Origin: Exiguobacterium sp. s122
GTDB lineage: Bacteria > Bacillota > Bacilli > Exiguobacteriales > Exiguobacteriaceae
DNA length: 64,000 nt
Assembly (NCBI RefSeq): GCF_018618475.1
Contig: NZ_JACSMD010000001.1
Location: forward strand, 1-64,000
Direction of reading: 5' to 3'
The position numbers and the translations under genes were made by a program. The stretch's first letter is position 1. Each line of letters opens with the position of its first letter. This document shows, one piece after another, positions 17,124 through 25,474 of this stretch. The notes under the pieces are model-generated. The model saw only the letters and a list, made by a program, of their open reading frames with translations, had not been told where the DNA came from and searched no databases.

Positions 17124-17666
17124 ATGATGCCAAAACGAAAATTTGCCAACCGACGTGACTGGGAACGGATTCTTGAACACCGCTATGCCCAGATGGACGT
17201 TCATGACGAGCATTTCTCAGGGACGGTCGCCCTATTTCAAATCGATGCAGTCCGGGCCCCACAGTATAAACAACATAACGGAGAGGAATTCATCGTGGCC
17301 GATGCGGGTTATGCATGGCTTCAATATTTCCCGGACAACGAACCGTTCGGGGTGACGGTCATGTTTGATGACGCAGGCCATATCGTGCAATGGTACATTG
17401 ATATCGTCCAAGCGATTGGCTATGAGGACGGAATCCCCTATATGGACGACTTGTTGCTCGACATTTTAGTCTTCCCGAACGGGGACATCGTCCGAAAAGA
17501 CGAAGATGAATTCGAGGAGGCGAGGTTGACGGGCGAATTGACACCGGAACTCGTCGTCAGCGGCTGGCGTGATTTCGAACAGACGCTCGACCGCATCGAA
17601 CGCCGCGACTTCGTCTACTTTGACCTTGCACAAGGGCATTACGAGACGTTGAAGCAAATGCTTTGA
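17124..17666 (+). CDS. DUF402 family protein
   Basis: A 180-residue soluble protein with the DUF402 barrel pattern: D.GY.WLQYFPDNEPFGVTVMFD, then WYIDI, D.PYMDDLLLDIL and PNG....DEDE. The acidic D..Y.D..L.D cluster resembles that in nucleoside tri-/diphosphate phosphatases of this family (NtdP), so a metal-dependent phosphatase is possible but unproven. Two ATGs (17124, 17127) follow AAGGAG; either could be used. Confidence 0.78.
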   Translation: MMPKRKFANRRDWERILEHRYAQMDVHDEHFSGTVALFQIDAVRAPQYKQHNGEEFIVADAGYAWLQYFPDNEPFGVTVMFDDAGHIVQWYIDIVQAIGYEDGIPYMDDLLLDILVFPNGDIVRKDEDEFEEARLTGELTPELVVSGWRDFEQTLDRIERRDFVYFDLAQGHYETLKQML

Positions 17667-17716
17667 ACACGCGGCTTCCTTTGATACAGTGAAAGAAAAC
17701 TGCAGGGGGATCAACT

Positions 17717-18847
17717 ATGAGACAGATTGACATCGATACGTGGCCACGAAAGAAGCACTACGAGTTTTTCAAGGCGTTCGCCGCCCCGCACTTTAACGTG
17801 ACGGCAACGCTCGACGTCACAACATTACATACGCATGCGAAGACGACCGGACAATCGTTTTTCAAGCTGTTTTTGTACGGTGTGGTCAAGACGGCGAACG
17901 CGATTCCGGAGTTCCGATACCGCATGCGCGGAGAGACCGTCGTCGAGCATAACGTCGTCCATCCGTCATTCACCGTCATGATGGACGAGGATGTGTTCAA
18001 CTTTTGTACCGTCTCGTTTAAAGAGTCATTCCCAGCGTTTATGGAGACCGTTGCGACGCGAATGGAAGAGACGAAGCAAAACGTCTACGTGGGAGACGAA
18101 GAGTCGGATGACTTGCTGTTTATCACAAGTGTGCCATGGGTGTCGTTCACAAGTATCAGTCATCCCATCAACGATGAACAGCACGATAGCGTCCCACGCA
18201 TCGCTTGGGGAAAATTTACGACAACGGGAGACCGGATGATCATCCCACTCTCCGTCCAAGCCCACCATGCGCTCGTCGACGGGGTGCACGTCGGCCGGTT
18301 TTATGAGGAACTTCAGACGTGGCTCGATGATTTGAGCGATTTACAAGTACCGGTCCGCGTCGAGGAGAAAGGACTCGACGAAGCGATTCGTCTCCGCGAG
18401 AATGGCGAGCTCGAACGCGCCAAACAGTTGCTCCTCATGTTGCTCCGCCAAGACGAGAAGAATCCTCGCCTGCACGCGCACTGTGCGTGGTGCTACGACG
18501 CGCTCGGGGAAGAGCGACAAGCCGTCCCGCATTATGAACGAGCGATTCGGCTCGGCCTCGCCGGAGACGAACTACGGGAGACATACATTGGGCTCGGCAG
18601 CACGTATCGGGCGCTCGGCCGTTATGACGATGCCGAAGCGTTGTTCACGAAAGCAATCGAACAGTTCCCAGATATTGCAGCGCTCAAAGTGTTTCAAGCG
18701 ATGACGCGCTACAACCTCGGACGTCACGAGGAAGCGACCGGTGCGCTCCTGGAGCTCCTCGCGAGTCCGGAGACCGATGACAGCATCAAACGCTATCGTC
18801 GCGCCATCGCGTTTTACGCACGTAATCTAAACGAGACGTATGATTAA
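17717..18847 (+). CDS. CAT-type acetyltransferase domain fused to TPR repeats
   Basis: A 376-residue two-part protein. Residues 1 to about 208 match the chloramphenicol acetyltransferase fold: RK.HYEFF near the start, F.YGVVK.ANAIPEFR, HPSFT, and the catalytic motif HHALVDGVHVGRF (about residues 182-194). Residues about 215-365 form three to four TPR-like helical pairs (EAIRLRENGELERAKQLL, HAHCAWCYDALGEERQAV, LGSTYRALGRYDDAEALF). Standalone CATs are about 215 residues, so the TPR tail is an addition. The catalytic His is intact; chloramphenicol may not be the substrate. It is read as one frame with no stop at the junction. Confidence 0.88.
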   Translation: MRQIDIDTWPRKKHYEFFKAFAAPHFNVTATLDVTTLHTHAKTTGQSFFKLFLYGVVKTANAIPEFRYRMRGETVVEHNVVHPSFTVMMDEDVFNFCTVSFKESFPAFMETVATRMEETKQNVYVGDEESDDLLFITSVPWVSFTSISHPINDEQHDSVPRIAWGKFTTTGDRMIIPLSVQAHHALVDGVHVGRFYEELQTWLDDLSDLQVPVRVEEKGLDEAIRLRENGELERAKQLLLMLLRQDEKNPRLHAHCAWCYDALGEERQAVPHYERAIRLGLAGDELRETYIGLGSTYRALGRYDDAEALFTKAIEQFPDIAALKVFQAMTRYNLGRHEEATGALLELLASPETDDSIKRYRRAIAFYARNLNETYD

Positions 18848-18857
18848 GGAGAACCGA

Positions 18858-19292
18858 ATGATTACACTGCAACCGATCACGGAACAAAACTGGTATACGT
18901 GTTGTCAACTCACGTTGAGTGATGCGCAACAAACGTACATGGAACCGAATGCGATTTCCCTGCTACAGGCGACGTATGAACCGACGCTGCGGGCGCACGC
19001 GATTTATGAAGACGACGCGATGGTCGGTTTTCTCATGTATAACACGGTGCTCGAAGAGTTAGACGCGCGCTGGGTGTATCGCATCATGATCGATCAGGCG
19101 CATCAAGGGAAAGGAATTGGACGCCAAGCGACCGAACTCATGCTCGAGGAGATGGTACAGCTTGGAACGGAACCGATCGTCGTCGGCTATCACCCTGACA
19201 ACAAAGGAGCGCATCGATTGTATGCAAGCTTGGGCTTTGTCGACGAAGGCAATCGCTTCGGGCGGGAGATGGCGGTTATTCGCCGTAAATGA
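18858..19292 (+). CDS. GNAT acetyltransferase (SAT-like)
   Basis: A 144-residue GNAT protein resembling spermine/spermidine acetyltransferases: ITLQPITEQNW, AIYEDDAMVGFLMYNT, WVYRIMIDQAHQGKGIGRQA (acetyl-CoA loop) and NKGAHRLYASLGF. It is related in layout to the gene at 11969. ATG at 18858 is preceded by AAGGAGAACCG; the in-frame ATG at 18840 would overlap the preceding gene. Probably co-transcribed with the CAT-TPR gene. Confidence 0.85.
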   Translation: MITLQPITEQNWYTCCQLTLSDAQQTYMEPNAISLLQATYEPTLRAHAIYEDDAMVGFLMYNTVLEELDARWVYRIMIDQAHQGKGIGRQATELMLEEMVQLGTEPIVVGYHPDNKGAHRLYASLGFVDEGNRFGREMAVIRRK

Positions 19293-19293
19293 C

Positions 19294-19318
19294 AAGACGA
19301 GGCAACTCGTCTTTTTTT
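19294..19318 (+). terminator. Intrinsic terminator before mhqR
   Basis: Eight-bp stem AAGACGAG / CTCGTCTT, GCAA loop, T run. Confidence 0.93.
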
Positions 19319-19332
19319 GTGAGACAAATGGA

Positions 19333-19380
19333 TTGACCGAATAAATTTCACGTGTTATATTTATCTCGAATTAAAGATAA
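19333..19380 (+). promoter_or_regulatory. mhqR promoter and first MhqR-like box
   Basis: TTGACC (19333-19338), 17-bp spacer, TATATT (19356-19361). Directly overlapping the -10 edge is the 20-base imperfect palindrome at 19361-19380 with outer arms TTATCT and AGATAA, similar to the MhqR operator known from B. subtilis. Confidence 0.75.
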
Positions 19381-19424
19381 TGAAATTTAAAGTATTGTTT
19401 TCTCTCACTGAAGGAGGGGAACAC

Positions 19425-19859
19425 ATGGAAGAACGGCAAGCGTTAAAAGCCATCACGGTATTGCTTCGAGCCTCGCAGTCGATTCAAGACGTCGTCAAAC
19501 ACGAAGTCGCCGAATACGGGTTGAACCCGACCGAATTCTCGGTGCTCGAGTTGCTGTACCATAAAGGCGATCAGCCGATTCAAACGATTGGCAAGAAAGT
19601 GTTGTTGACGAGCGGCAGTATGACGTACATCATCGACCGCCTTGAAACGAAAGGCTATTTGATGCGTAAGGCGTGTCCGAGTGATCGTCGCGTCACGTAT
19701 GCCGCGCTCACGAAGCATGGAACCGAGCTGATGGAACGAATTTTTCCGGCTCATGAACAGCGGATGAACGAACTATTTGATGGACTGACATTGGATGAAA
19801 CGATTCACCAATTAAAGACGGTCGGCAAACGCGCCGAAGCGTCAAAAAATTTTAACTAA
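19425..19859 (+). CDS. mhqR: MhqR-like MarR family repressor of quinone-responsive genes
   Basis: A 144-residue winged-helix regulator closely resembling B. subtilis MhqR (YkvE): GLNPTEFSVLELLYHKGDQPIQ at about residues 32-53, recognition region LTSGSMTYIIDRLE, and wing SDRRVTYAALT. MhqR senses quinones and similar electrophiles and represses dioxygenase and reductase genes, exactly the types encoded next. ATG at 19425 follows AGGAGGGG. Two similar boxes, before this gene and before the next, suggest control of both promoters. Confidence 0.9.
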   Translation: MEERQALKAITVLLRASQSIQDVVKHEVAEYGLNPTEFSVLELLYHKGDQPIQTIGKKVLLTSGSMTYIIDRLETKGYLMRKACPSDRRVTYAALTKHGTELMERIFPAHEQRMNELFDGLTLDETIHQLKTVGKRAEASKNFN

Positions 19860-19879
19860 TTATCTCGAAATCAAGATTT
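19860..19879 (+). promoter_or_regulatory. Second MhqR-like box, before the dioxygenase gene
   Basis: Sequence TTATCTCGAAATCAAGATTT shares 16 of 20 positions with the box at 19361-19380. It starts at the mhqR stop codon and ends eight bases before the ribosome binding site region of the dioxygenase gene. Confidence 0.7.
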
Positions 19880-19895
19880 TGAAGGAGCGATTACG

Positions 19896-20888
19896 ATGAA
19901 CCATGTAAAAGGAATCCACCACGTGACGGCGATTACGAGTAGCGCCGAGAAGAACTATGACTTCTTTACGAACGTCCTTGGAATGCGTCTCGTCAAAAAG
20001 ACGGTCAATCAAGACGACATCCAGACGTATCACTTATTTTTCGCCGACGATAAAGGGAGCGCCGGAACGGATATGACGTTCTTCGATTTCCCAGGTATTC
20101 CAAAAGGCGTGCATGGGACGAACGAGATTGCGAAGACGTCGTTCCGTGTCCCGACAGATAAAGCCCTCACGTATTGGGTGCGTCGCTTCGATCGCCTCGG
20201 GGTGAAGCATGAAGGTATCACTGAGCAGTTCGGTAAAAAAACCCTCTCGTTCGTCGACTTTGACGACCAGGCGTACCAACTCATCTCAGATGAGTTCAAC
20301 ACTGGTGTCGCCTCAGGTGAACCTTGGAAGAACGGACCGGTCCCGCTCGAATACGCGATTACAGGTCTCGGTCCAATCTTTATCCGCATCGCGGACTTTA
20401 CGTATTTCAAACAAGTGATGGAGCAAGTCATGTTGTTCGAAGAAATCGGACAAGAAGGCGACGCGCATCTCTTTGAAGGAGGTGAGGGTGGAAACGGAGC
20501 GCAAGTCGTCGTCATTCATGACGAGACATCACCAGTCGCGCGCCAAGGGTTCGGAACTGTGCACCACGTTGCTTTCCGTGTCGATGATCGAAGCGTCCTC
20601 GATGAATGGACAGCACGATTACAACAGTTCGGGTTACCGACGTCAGGCTATGTCGACCGCTTCTTCTTCGAATCGTCTTACGCTCGGGTCGCGCCACAAA
20701 TCCTGTTCGAATGGGCAACGGACGGACCAGGATTCATGGGCGATGAGCCGTACGAGACGGTCGGTGAAAAATTGTCACTCCCGCCGTTCTTAGAACCGAA
20801 ACGGGAACAGATTGAAGCGATGGTTCGACCGATTGATACGGTCAGAAGTACAAAAACGTTTGAGAAAGAATATGAGGGAATGAAATGA
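19896..20888 (+). CDS. Ring-cleaving dioxygenase of the MhqA/MhqO type
   Basis: A 330-residue protein with two VOC domains. The N-terminal VKGIHHVTAITSSAEKNYDFFTNVLGMRLVKKTVNQDD is the hallmark of the MhqA/E/O hydroquinone dioxygenase family; the second metal-binding half carries GTVHHVAFRV (about residue 224) and the Glu ligand region FESSYARVAPQILFE. It likely cleaves hydroquinone or catechol adducts as part of a quinone-stress response. RBS GAAGGAG; it overlaps the downstream reductase reading frame if that gene starts at 20885. Confidence 0.9.
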   Translation: MNHVKGIHHVTAITSSAEKNYDFFTNVLGMRLVKKTVNQDDIQTYHLFFADDKGSAGTDMTFFDFPGIPKGVHGTNEIAKTSFRVPTDKALTYWVRRFDRLGVKHEGITEQFGKKTLSFVDFDDQAYQLISDEFNTGVASGEPWKNGPVPLEYAITGLGPIFIRIADFTYFKQVMEQVMLFEEIGQEGDAHLFEGGEGGNGAQVVVIHDETSPVARQGFGTVHHVAFRVDDRSVLDEWTARLQQFGLPTSGYVDRFFFESSYARVAPQILFEWATDGPGFMGDEPYETVGEKLSLPPFLEPKREQIEAMVRPIDTVRSTKTFEKEYEGMK

Positions 20889-20950
20889 GCTTTTTAAATC
20901 GTTTATTTGGTAAACAAGAAGAACCAACCAACTCACAAGGAGGAACTACT

Positions 20951-21523
20951 ATGTTAAAAATTGGAATCGTACTCGGATCTACTCGTGAAGGACGTGTCAG
21001 CCCGCAAGTCGGAGAATGGGTGAAAGAACTCGCAGACAAACGTGGGGATGCAAACTATGAAATTATCGATATCGCAGACTTCAACTTACCACTTCTCGGT
21101 GAGCCAGGCGGCGACGCAACGGGTGCTGCAGCATGGTCTAAGAAAATCGCAGAGATGGACGGGTTCGTCTTCATCGTCCAAGAATACAATCACTCGATCA
21201 CAGGTGCCCTTAAAAACGCCCTCGACTACTTACGCGACGAATGGCACAACAAAGCAGCTGGGATCGTCTCATACGGTTCAGTCGGTGGTGCGCGTGCGAC
21301 AGAACACTTACGCGGCGTCTTGAGTGAATTATTGGTTGCGCACGTTCGTGTCCACCCAGCGCTCTCACTCTTCACAGACTTCGAGAACGGGACACACTTC
21401 GCACCGAAAGACGTTCAAGTTCAATCAGTGAACGATATGCTCGACCAGCTCGTCCCATGGACAGAAGCGATGCAGTCGGTCCGCGCGAAAGCAGCGGAAG
21501 CAATCGAAGCTGCAAACAACTAA
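20951..21523 (+). CDS. NADPH-dependent FMN reductase (quinone/azo-reductase type)
   Basis: A 190-residue flavodoxin-fold reductase. FMN-binding loop GSTREGRVS (about residues 9-17), then PLLGEPGG and EYNHSITGALKNALDYL. ATG at 20951 follows AAGGAGGAACTACT, the best ribosome binding site. An in-frame ATG at 20885 overlapping the dioxygenase stop would add 22 residues (MSFLNRLFGKQEEP...), also preceded by GAGGGA. The context points to reduction of quinones under MhqR control. Confidence 0.88.
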   Translation: MLKIGIVLGSTREGRVSPQVGEWVKELADKRGDANYEIIDIADFNLPLLGEPGGDATGAAAWSKKIAEMDGFVFIVQEYNHSITGALKNALDYLRDEWHNKAAGIVSYGSVGGARATEHLRGVLSELLVAHVRVHPALSLFTDFENGTHFAPKDVQVQSVNDMLDQLVPWTEAMQSVRAKAAEAIEAANN

Positions 21524-21534
21524 TAGATCGATCG

Positions 21535-21563
21535 ACCAGCCTTTTCATAAGGCTGGTTTTTTT
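21535..21563 (+). terminator. Intrinsic terminator after the mhq module
   Basis: Nine-bp stem ACCAGCCTT / AAGGCTGGT, five-base loop and T run. Confidence 0.94.
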
Positions 21564-21615
21564 GTGCGCTTTTAGCATGAGTCATGTAGAGTGGAAGGGA
21601 AAGAAGGTGATTGGC

Positions 21616-22092
21616 ATGTGGACTCGAAAAGTCATCGCCGCGTCATTCACGGCACCAGTTTATGCTTTCCTCTTGGCGAGTTGCATTGTCATCGCACAGG
21701 ATTCGAGCAGTGAAAGAATTATAGACACGTTAAACGGGCTATTGATGTTAACGGCCGCCTATTTAGTAGTCAGTTTCCCAATCATCGTCACTTACGGCGT
21801 GTTGACGTCGGTGTTCAGTGACTGGGTGGCAAGTCGGATGTCGATGCGGTTCGAGCTGTTCGTCTCGTTTGGTTTACATATCGGATTTGGACTCGCATTG
21901 CTCTGGCTTGGTGTAGGGGCGGCGTTGTTATATTGGACGACCGACCGCTACTTGAGACATAAAGGTTATCGATTTAAAACGAGCCAGTCATGCGCGAGTC
22001 TCATCCTACCCGTGGGTGTCGCGGTGACGGCTATTACAATCGTCTATTTAATTAGTGTAATACAAGATGTGTTGCAACGTTTATACGGGTGA
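21616..22092 (+). CDS. Membrane protein, unknown function
   Basis: A 158-residue protein with four hydrophobic segments (about residues 5-27, 39-65, 75-105 and 124-150). No recognised motif. The start is uncertain: ATG at 21616 follows AAGAAGGTGA; a GTG lies nine bases upstream. No partner is obvious, and the next gene begins 60 bases later with its own GGAGG. Confidence 0.6.
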   Translation: MWTRKVIAASFTAPVYAFLLASCIVIAQDSSSERIIDTLNGLLMLTAAYLVVSFPIIVTYGVLTSVFSDWVASRMSMRFELFVSFGLHIGFGLALLWLGVGAALLYWTTDRYLRHKGYRFKTSQSCASLILPVGVAVTAITIVYLISVIQDVLQRLYG

Positions 22093-22152
22093 AAGTGGGC
22101 AAGATAGGGAACAAGAAATAGACATATTTGCACAGTTGAAGGAGGAACAACG

Positions 22153-23220
22153 ATGAAATGGATGATTTATGGTGCGAACGGTTATACGGGTGAACTGATT
22201 GCCCGTCAAGCGGTGAAGGAAGGATTGACACCCGTGCTCGCCGGACGACGTGCCGAAGACATCGAGCGGCTCGGTCGAGAACTCGATTGTGAGACACGCG
22301 TCTTCAGTCTATCTGTCGACAAAGCGACGGAGACGTTAAAAGATATCGACCTCGTGCTCCATTGTGCCGGTCCGTTCACCGATACGAGTCAGCCGATGGT
22401 CGAGGCGTGTCTTGCGTCACATACACATTACCTCGATATTACCGGGGAAATCGAGGTATTCGAATACATTCACTCGAAGAAACGAGCCAAACTCGCACAA
22501 GAGGCCGGCATTTTGTTATGTTCAGGCGTCGGATTCGACGTGATCCCGACGGACTGCGTGGCTCGAAAGTTAAAAGAACTCTTGCCGGATGCGACGAACC
22601 TCGCCCTTGGCTTCTCGGCATCGTCCGGCATCTCACGTGGGACGCTCAAGACGGCCATCCGTGGTCTTGGTTCGAGCAGTGCCGAACGGAAAAATGGTGA
22701 ACTGACACCGTTCCCGATCGGAGCAAAGCGTCGTCACATCGATTTCGGTCGCGGGAAGAAGACGGCCATCGCCATTCCATGGGGCGACGTCTCGACAGCG
22801 TTCTACACGACGGGCATCCCAAATATCACGACGTGGGTGCCGGTGCCAGCGACTTACGCCTACGGGGCACGTCTCTTGGCATGGTTCGGCCCACTTCTCG
22901 GTAGTGACGCCGTACAAGGGAAGTTGCTTCACTATGTCGATCAACATGTGACGGGACCGGATGAGGCGGAACGGGAACGCTCATCGACGTACGTCTGGGG
23001 AGAAGCGACGAACGCCTCAGGTCGTAAAGTGATCGTCCGCATCAAGACGGCGAGCACGTATGCCTTCACGGTGAACGGTGCGCTCGCCGTCGTCAAGCGT
23101 CTCGTTCATTCGGGTCATATCATCCCCGGCAGTTTCACCCCGGCGATGCTGTTTGGGTCACATTTCATCGAAGAGATTGAAGGGTCTTCTTCATTCGTTG
23201 TCGATGAGGTCCGACTTTGA
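22153..23220 (+). CDS. Saccharopine dehydrogenase-like NAD(P)-binding oxidoreductase
   Basis: A 355-residue protein. The N-terminal WMIYGANGYTGELIARQAV is a Rossmann nucleotide-binding motif, followed by LAGRR, the LHCAGPF motif and HYLDITGE typical of the saccharopine dehydrogenase/trans-acting enoyl reductase family. The family includes orphans of unknown substrate. The ATG follows GAAGGAGGAACAACG. The stop codon overlaps the TTG start of the NUDIX gene, so the two are probably translationally coupled. Confidence 0.85.
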   Translation: MKWMIYGANGYTGELIARQAVKEGLTPVLAGRRAEDIERLGRELDCETRVFSLSVDKATETLKDIDLVLHCAGPFTDTSQPMVEACLASHTHYLDITGEIEVFEYIHSKKRAKLAQEAGILLCSGVGFDVIPTDCVARKLKELLPDATNLALGFSASSGISRGTLKTAIRGLGSSSAERKNGELTPFPIGAKRRHIDFGRGKKTAIAIPWGDVSTAFYTTGIPNITTWVPVPATYAYGARLLAWFGPLLGSDAVQGKLLHYVDQHVTGPDEAERERSSTYVWGEATNASGRKVIVRIKTASTYAFTVNGALAVVKRLVHSGHIIPGSFTPAMLFGSHFIEEIEGSSSFVVDEVRL

Positions 23221-23717
23221 GTGAGCGATGGGATTTAGTCGACGGGGACCGGCAACCGCTTCATCAGACACATGTCCGGGGCGAACCGTTACCAACGGGC
23301 GCGTACCATACGGTCATTGAAGTGTTCACGTTTGACGTGAACGGAGACGTATTGCTCTCGCAACGTCATCCAGAAAAAACGTACCCACTCCTTTGGGAAG
23401 GGACGGGCGGCTCCATCCTCGCCGGCGAAACGAGCTTAGGCGGGGCAGTTCGTGAACTCTATGAAGAGATTGGGTTACGGGTCGCGCCTGAACAGTTGAA
23501 CTCGGTCGCGACATTACGCCGGGACACCTATTTTTTAGACATCTATCGTTATCAAAGCGATCTCCCGCTTCAGCCAAAGGACCTGGTGTTACAAGAAGAC
23601 GAGGTCGTCGCGGTCCGGCTCGTTGATTGGTCAACGTTCATGGCCATGGAGGATGTGGTGCCATCTGTACGAGAACGAATGCTTCGGTTTGAATCCGTCT
23701 TGCGTCCCGTCTTGTAA
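23217..23717 (+). CDS. NUDIX hydrolase
   Basis: A 166-residue NUDIX protein. The NUDIX box is GGSILAGETSLGGAVRELYEEIGL (about residues 60-83) with the REL.EE.G core intact. The N-terminal sequence (E.WDL.D..R.P...T..RGE.LP.GAYHTVIEVF) resembles isopentenyl-diphosphate isomerase-like NUDIX proteins. TTG start overlapping the previous stop codon, with GAGGT upstream. Confidence 0.88.
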   Translation: MSERWDLVDGDRQPLHQTHVRGEPLPTGAYHTVIEVFTFDVNGDVLLSQRHPEKTYPLLWEGTGGSILAGETSLGGAVRELYEEIGLRVAPEQLNSVATLRRDTYFLDIYRYQSDLPLQPKDLVLQEDEVVAVRLVDWSTFMAMEDVVPSVRERMLRFESVLRPVL

Positions 23718-23783
23718 CGGAATCACAATCTGTTTCGAGATGAAATGTGCTACACTCGAGACAGAATAAAGGGAGGGATGGAG

Positions 23784-24575
23784 ATGAAACGCTTAGAATT
23801 GGCTAGACGAATCGAACGCATCAAAGCGGAAGGGACGTCTGCTTACATTCGACACCGTAAACAAACCCCTCCCTACGAAGGTTCGGAATTGATTGTCGAA
23901 AACAAAGGGCATGTTTTTCGGATGGGGAATATGAGTTTTGCGGTCGGGTTCGGTTTGAATCGTCCGACGAGCTTTTATGACTTGCATCAGATGGAGAAGT
24001 GGGTGCGCGGGAAAAATGTATCTCGGCTTCATGTCGAGGTGTGTCCGCTCGCGGATATGTCGCTCATTCGTTTGCTCCAAGAACGAAACTATACGCTCGA
24101 TCACTTTCTCGATGTCTGGCTTCTAGACGTAGAAGAACTGGAGGCAGCGCCTGTAACGGGAGTCGAACGCGTCGATGCCGACAACGTCAATGAATGGGCA
24201 CGCGCCGTCGCAGCTGGATTCGCCGAGACGGGGACGATTTTGCAAGAGACGGTCGATACGGCAAAAGGATTTTACGCGTTACCAGAAAACCAGGCGTTTC
24301 TTGTACGTGAAGGCGAAACGGCCGTCGCGGGAGGTATTCTGGCCATTCAGGAAGGAATGGGCGAACTATTTTTGACGAGCACGATTCCCGCTTATCGCGG
24401 TAAAGGCTATCAGACGCAACTCATCTTGGAGAGAATCGCGGCTGCAAAAGCGGCAGGATGCCAGTATGTAACCGTCACAACGAAAGTCGACACGGTTTCA
24501 GGACGGAATATGGAGCGCCTGGGGTTCATTCCGTTCTATCAAAAAGCCGTCATGAAAAGTCCAATCCTTAAATGA
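23784..24575 (+). CDS. GNAT family N-acetyltransferase (two-part)
   Basis: A 263-residue protein; residues 1-140 are an N-terminal half with GNAT-like features, while the typical acetyltransferase core is in the C-terminal half: GILAIQEGMGELFLTSTIPAYRGKGYQTQL (acetyl-CoA loop about residue 213) followed by T.V.T.S.RN.ERLGF. The substrate is unknown. ATG at 23784 lies six bases after GGAGGG; ATG at 23778 is a close alternative. Confidence 0.8.
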   Translation: MKRLELARRIERIKAEGTSAYIRHRKQTPPYEGSELIVENKGHVFRMGNMSFAVGFGLNRPTSFYDLHQMEKWVRGKNVSRLHVEVCPLADMSLIRLLQERNYTLDHFLDVWLLDVEELEAAPVTGVERVDADNVNEWARAVAAGFAETGTILQETVDTAKGFYALPENQAFLVREGETAVAGGILAIQEGMGELFLTSTIPAYRGKGYQTQLILERIAAAKAAGCQYVTVTTKVDTVSGRNMERLGFIPFYQKAVMKSPILK

Positions 24576-24602
24576 ACAGGTCGCCCCGCGGGGCGACCTG
24601 TT
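24575..24602. terminator. Perfect 28-bp palindrome between convergent genes
   Basis: Arms AACAGGTCGCCCCG / CGGGGCGACCTGTT, without an unpaired loop base. It lies between the GNAT stop and the SDR stop. T runs are weak on both sides (TTGG on +; TTCATTT on -), so termination efficiency is uncertain. Confidence 0.6.
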
Positions 24603-24606
24603 GGCG

Positions 24607-25392
24607 TTAAAGTAAAGATTCGGCGCCGTCGACATACACCTCAGAACCGGTGACATGACTCGACATGCTACTTGCGAAGAACAAGACGACGTCCGCGACT
24701 TGTTTGGCGGAGCCGGATTTGCCGGCGAGCGGTTGATTGCCTTCCGGATACTCGATGGGAATGACGACTTCTTCGAGCAAGGCGTCATCCCGATTCGTCG
24801 AGTCATCAATATTCGTATCGATGGCACCTGGACAAATCGAGTTGACTCGAATCCCGAACTGGGCGAGCTCGGCGGCCGCCATTTTGGCGAACCCGGTCTG
24901 ACCGGCTTTTGTCGTCGCATAGCCACTGAACCCAAAGTTTTTAAAATAACGGTTTCCGTTGATTGACGACGTCAGGATGACGCTGCCGCCTTGGTCCTTC
25001 AAATGAGGAATCGCATATTTCACGGTCAAAAACGTACCCGTCAAGTTCGTCTCGACGACACTATTCCAATCTTCTAGCGATAAATGTTCAATCGGCGTGA
25101 TCGTGCCGTTCCGCCCTGCGTTAGCGAAGACGATATCGAGTCGTCCGAAACGCTCCATCGTCTGTTCGTAAGCGCGTTTCATTTCTTCCTCGTTCGCGAC
25201 GTCGGCGCTAATGCCGATCGCCCGTTCTTCCCCAATCAGGCTGGCGAGTTGCTCGGCGTCTTCTAACTTCAAATCGACAATGGCGACTTTTGCGCCGGCT
25301 TGCACGAATCGGATGACCGCGGCACGACCGATTCCAGATGCCGCTCCGGTGACGAAGGCGACTTTTCCTGACAATAATGTATTTGAGATCAT
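24607..25392 (-). CDS. Short-chain dehydrogenase/reductase
   Basis: A 261-residue classical SDR: cofactor motif TGAASGIGR (about residues 15-23), acidic residue after the second strand (IVDLK, suggesting NAD), NAG, the catalytic Ser in TSSINGN, YATTK (Tyr-Lys) and PGAIDT. The specific substrate is not evident. RBS AGGAGCGAATTG precedes ATG. It is the terminal gene of the minus strand before a small divergent region. Confidence 0.9.
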   Translation of the reverse strand: MISNTLLSGKVAFVTGAASGIGRAAVIRFVQAGAKVAIVDLKLEDAEQLASLIGEERAIGISADVANEEEMKRAYEQTMERFGRLDIVFANAGRNGTITPIEHLSLEDWNSVVETNLTGTFLTVKYAIPHLKDQGGSVILTSSINGNRYFKNFGFSGYATTKAGQTGFAKMAAAELAQFGIRVNSICPGAIDTNIDDSTNRDDALLEEVVIPIEYPEGNQPLAGKSGSAKQVADVVLFFASSMSSHVTGSEVYVDGAESLL

Positions 25393-25474
25393 TCAATTCG
25401 CTCCTTTCTGCTACCTTCTGTCATATTCCACCGTTTACACAAAACTATGCTCGTTTTCAAAAAATGGTCGTGTT

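Noticed and set aside
17717-18847. CAT-TPR as two separate genes
   Set aside because: No stop, start or ribosome binding site separates the halves; the frame is continuous.
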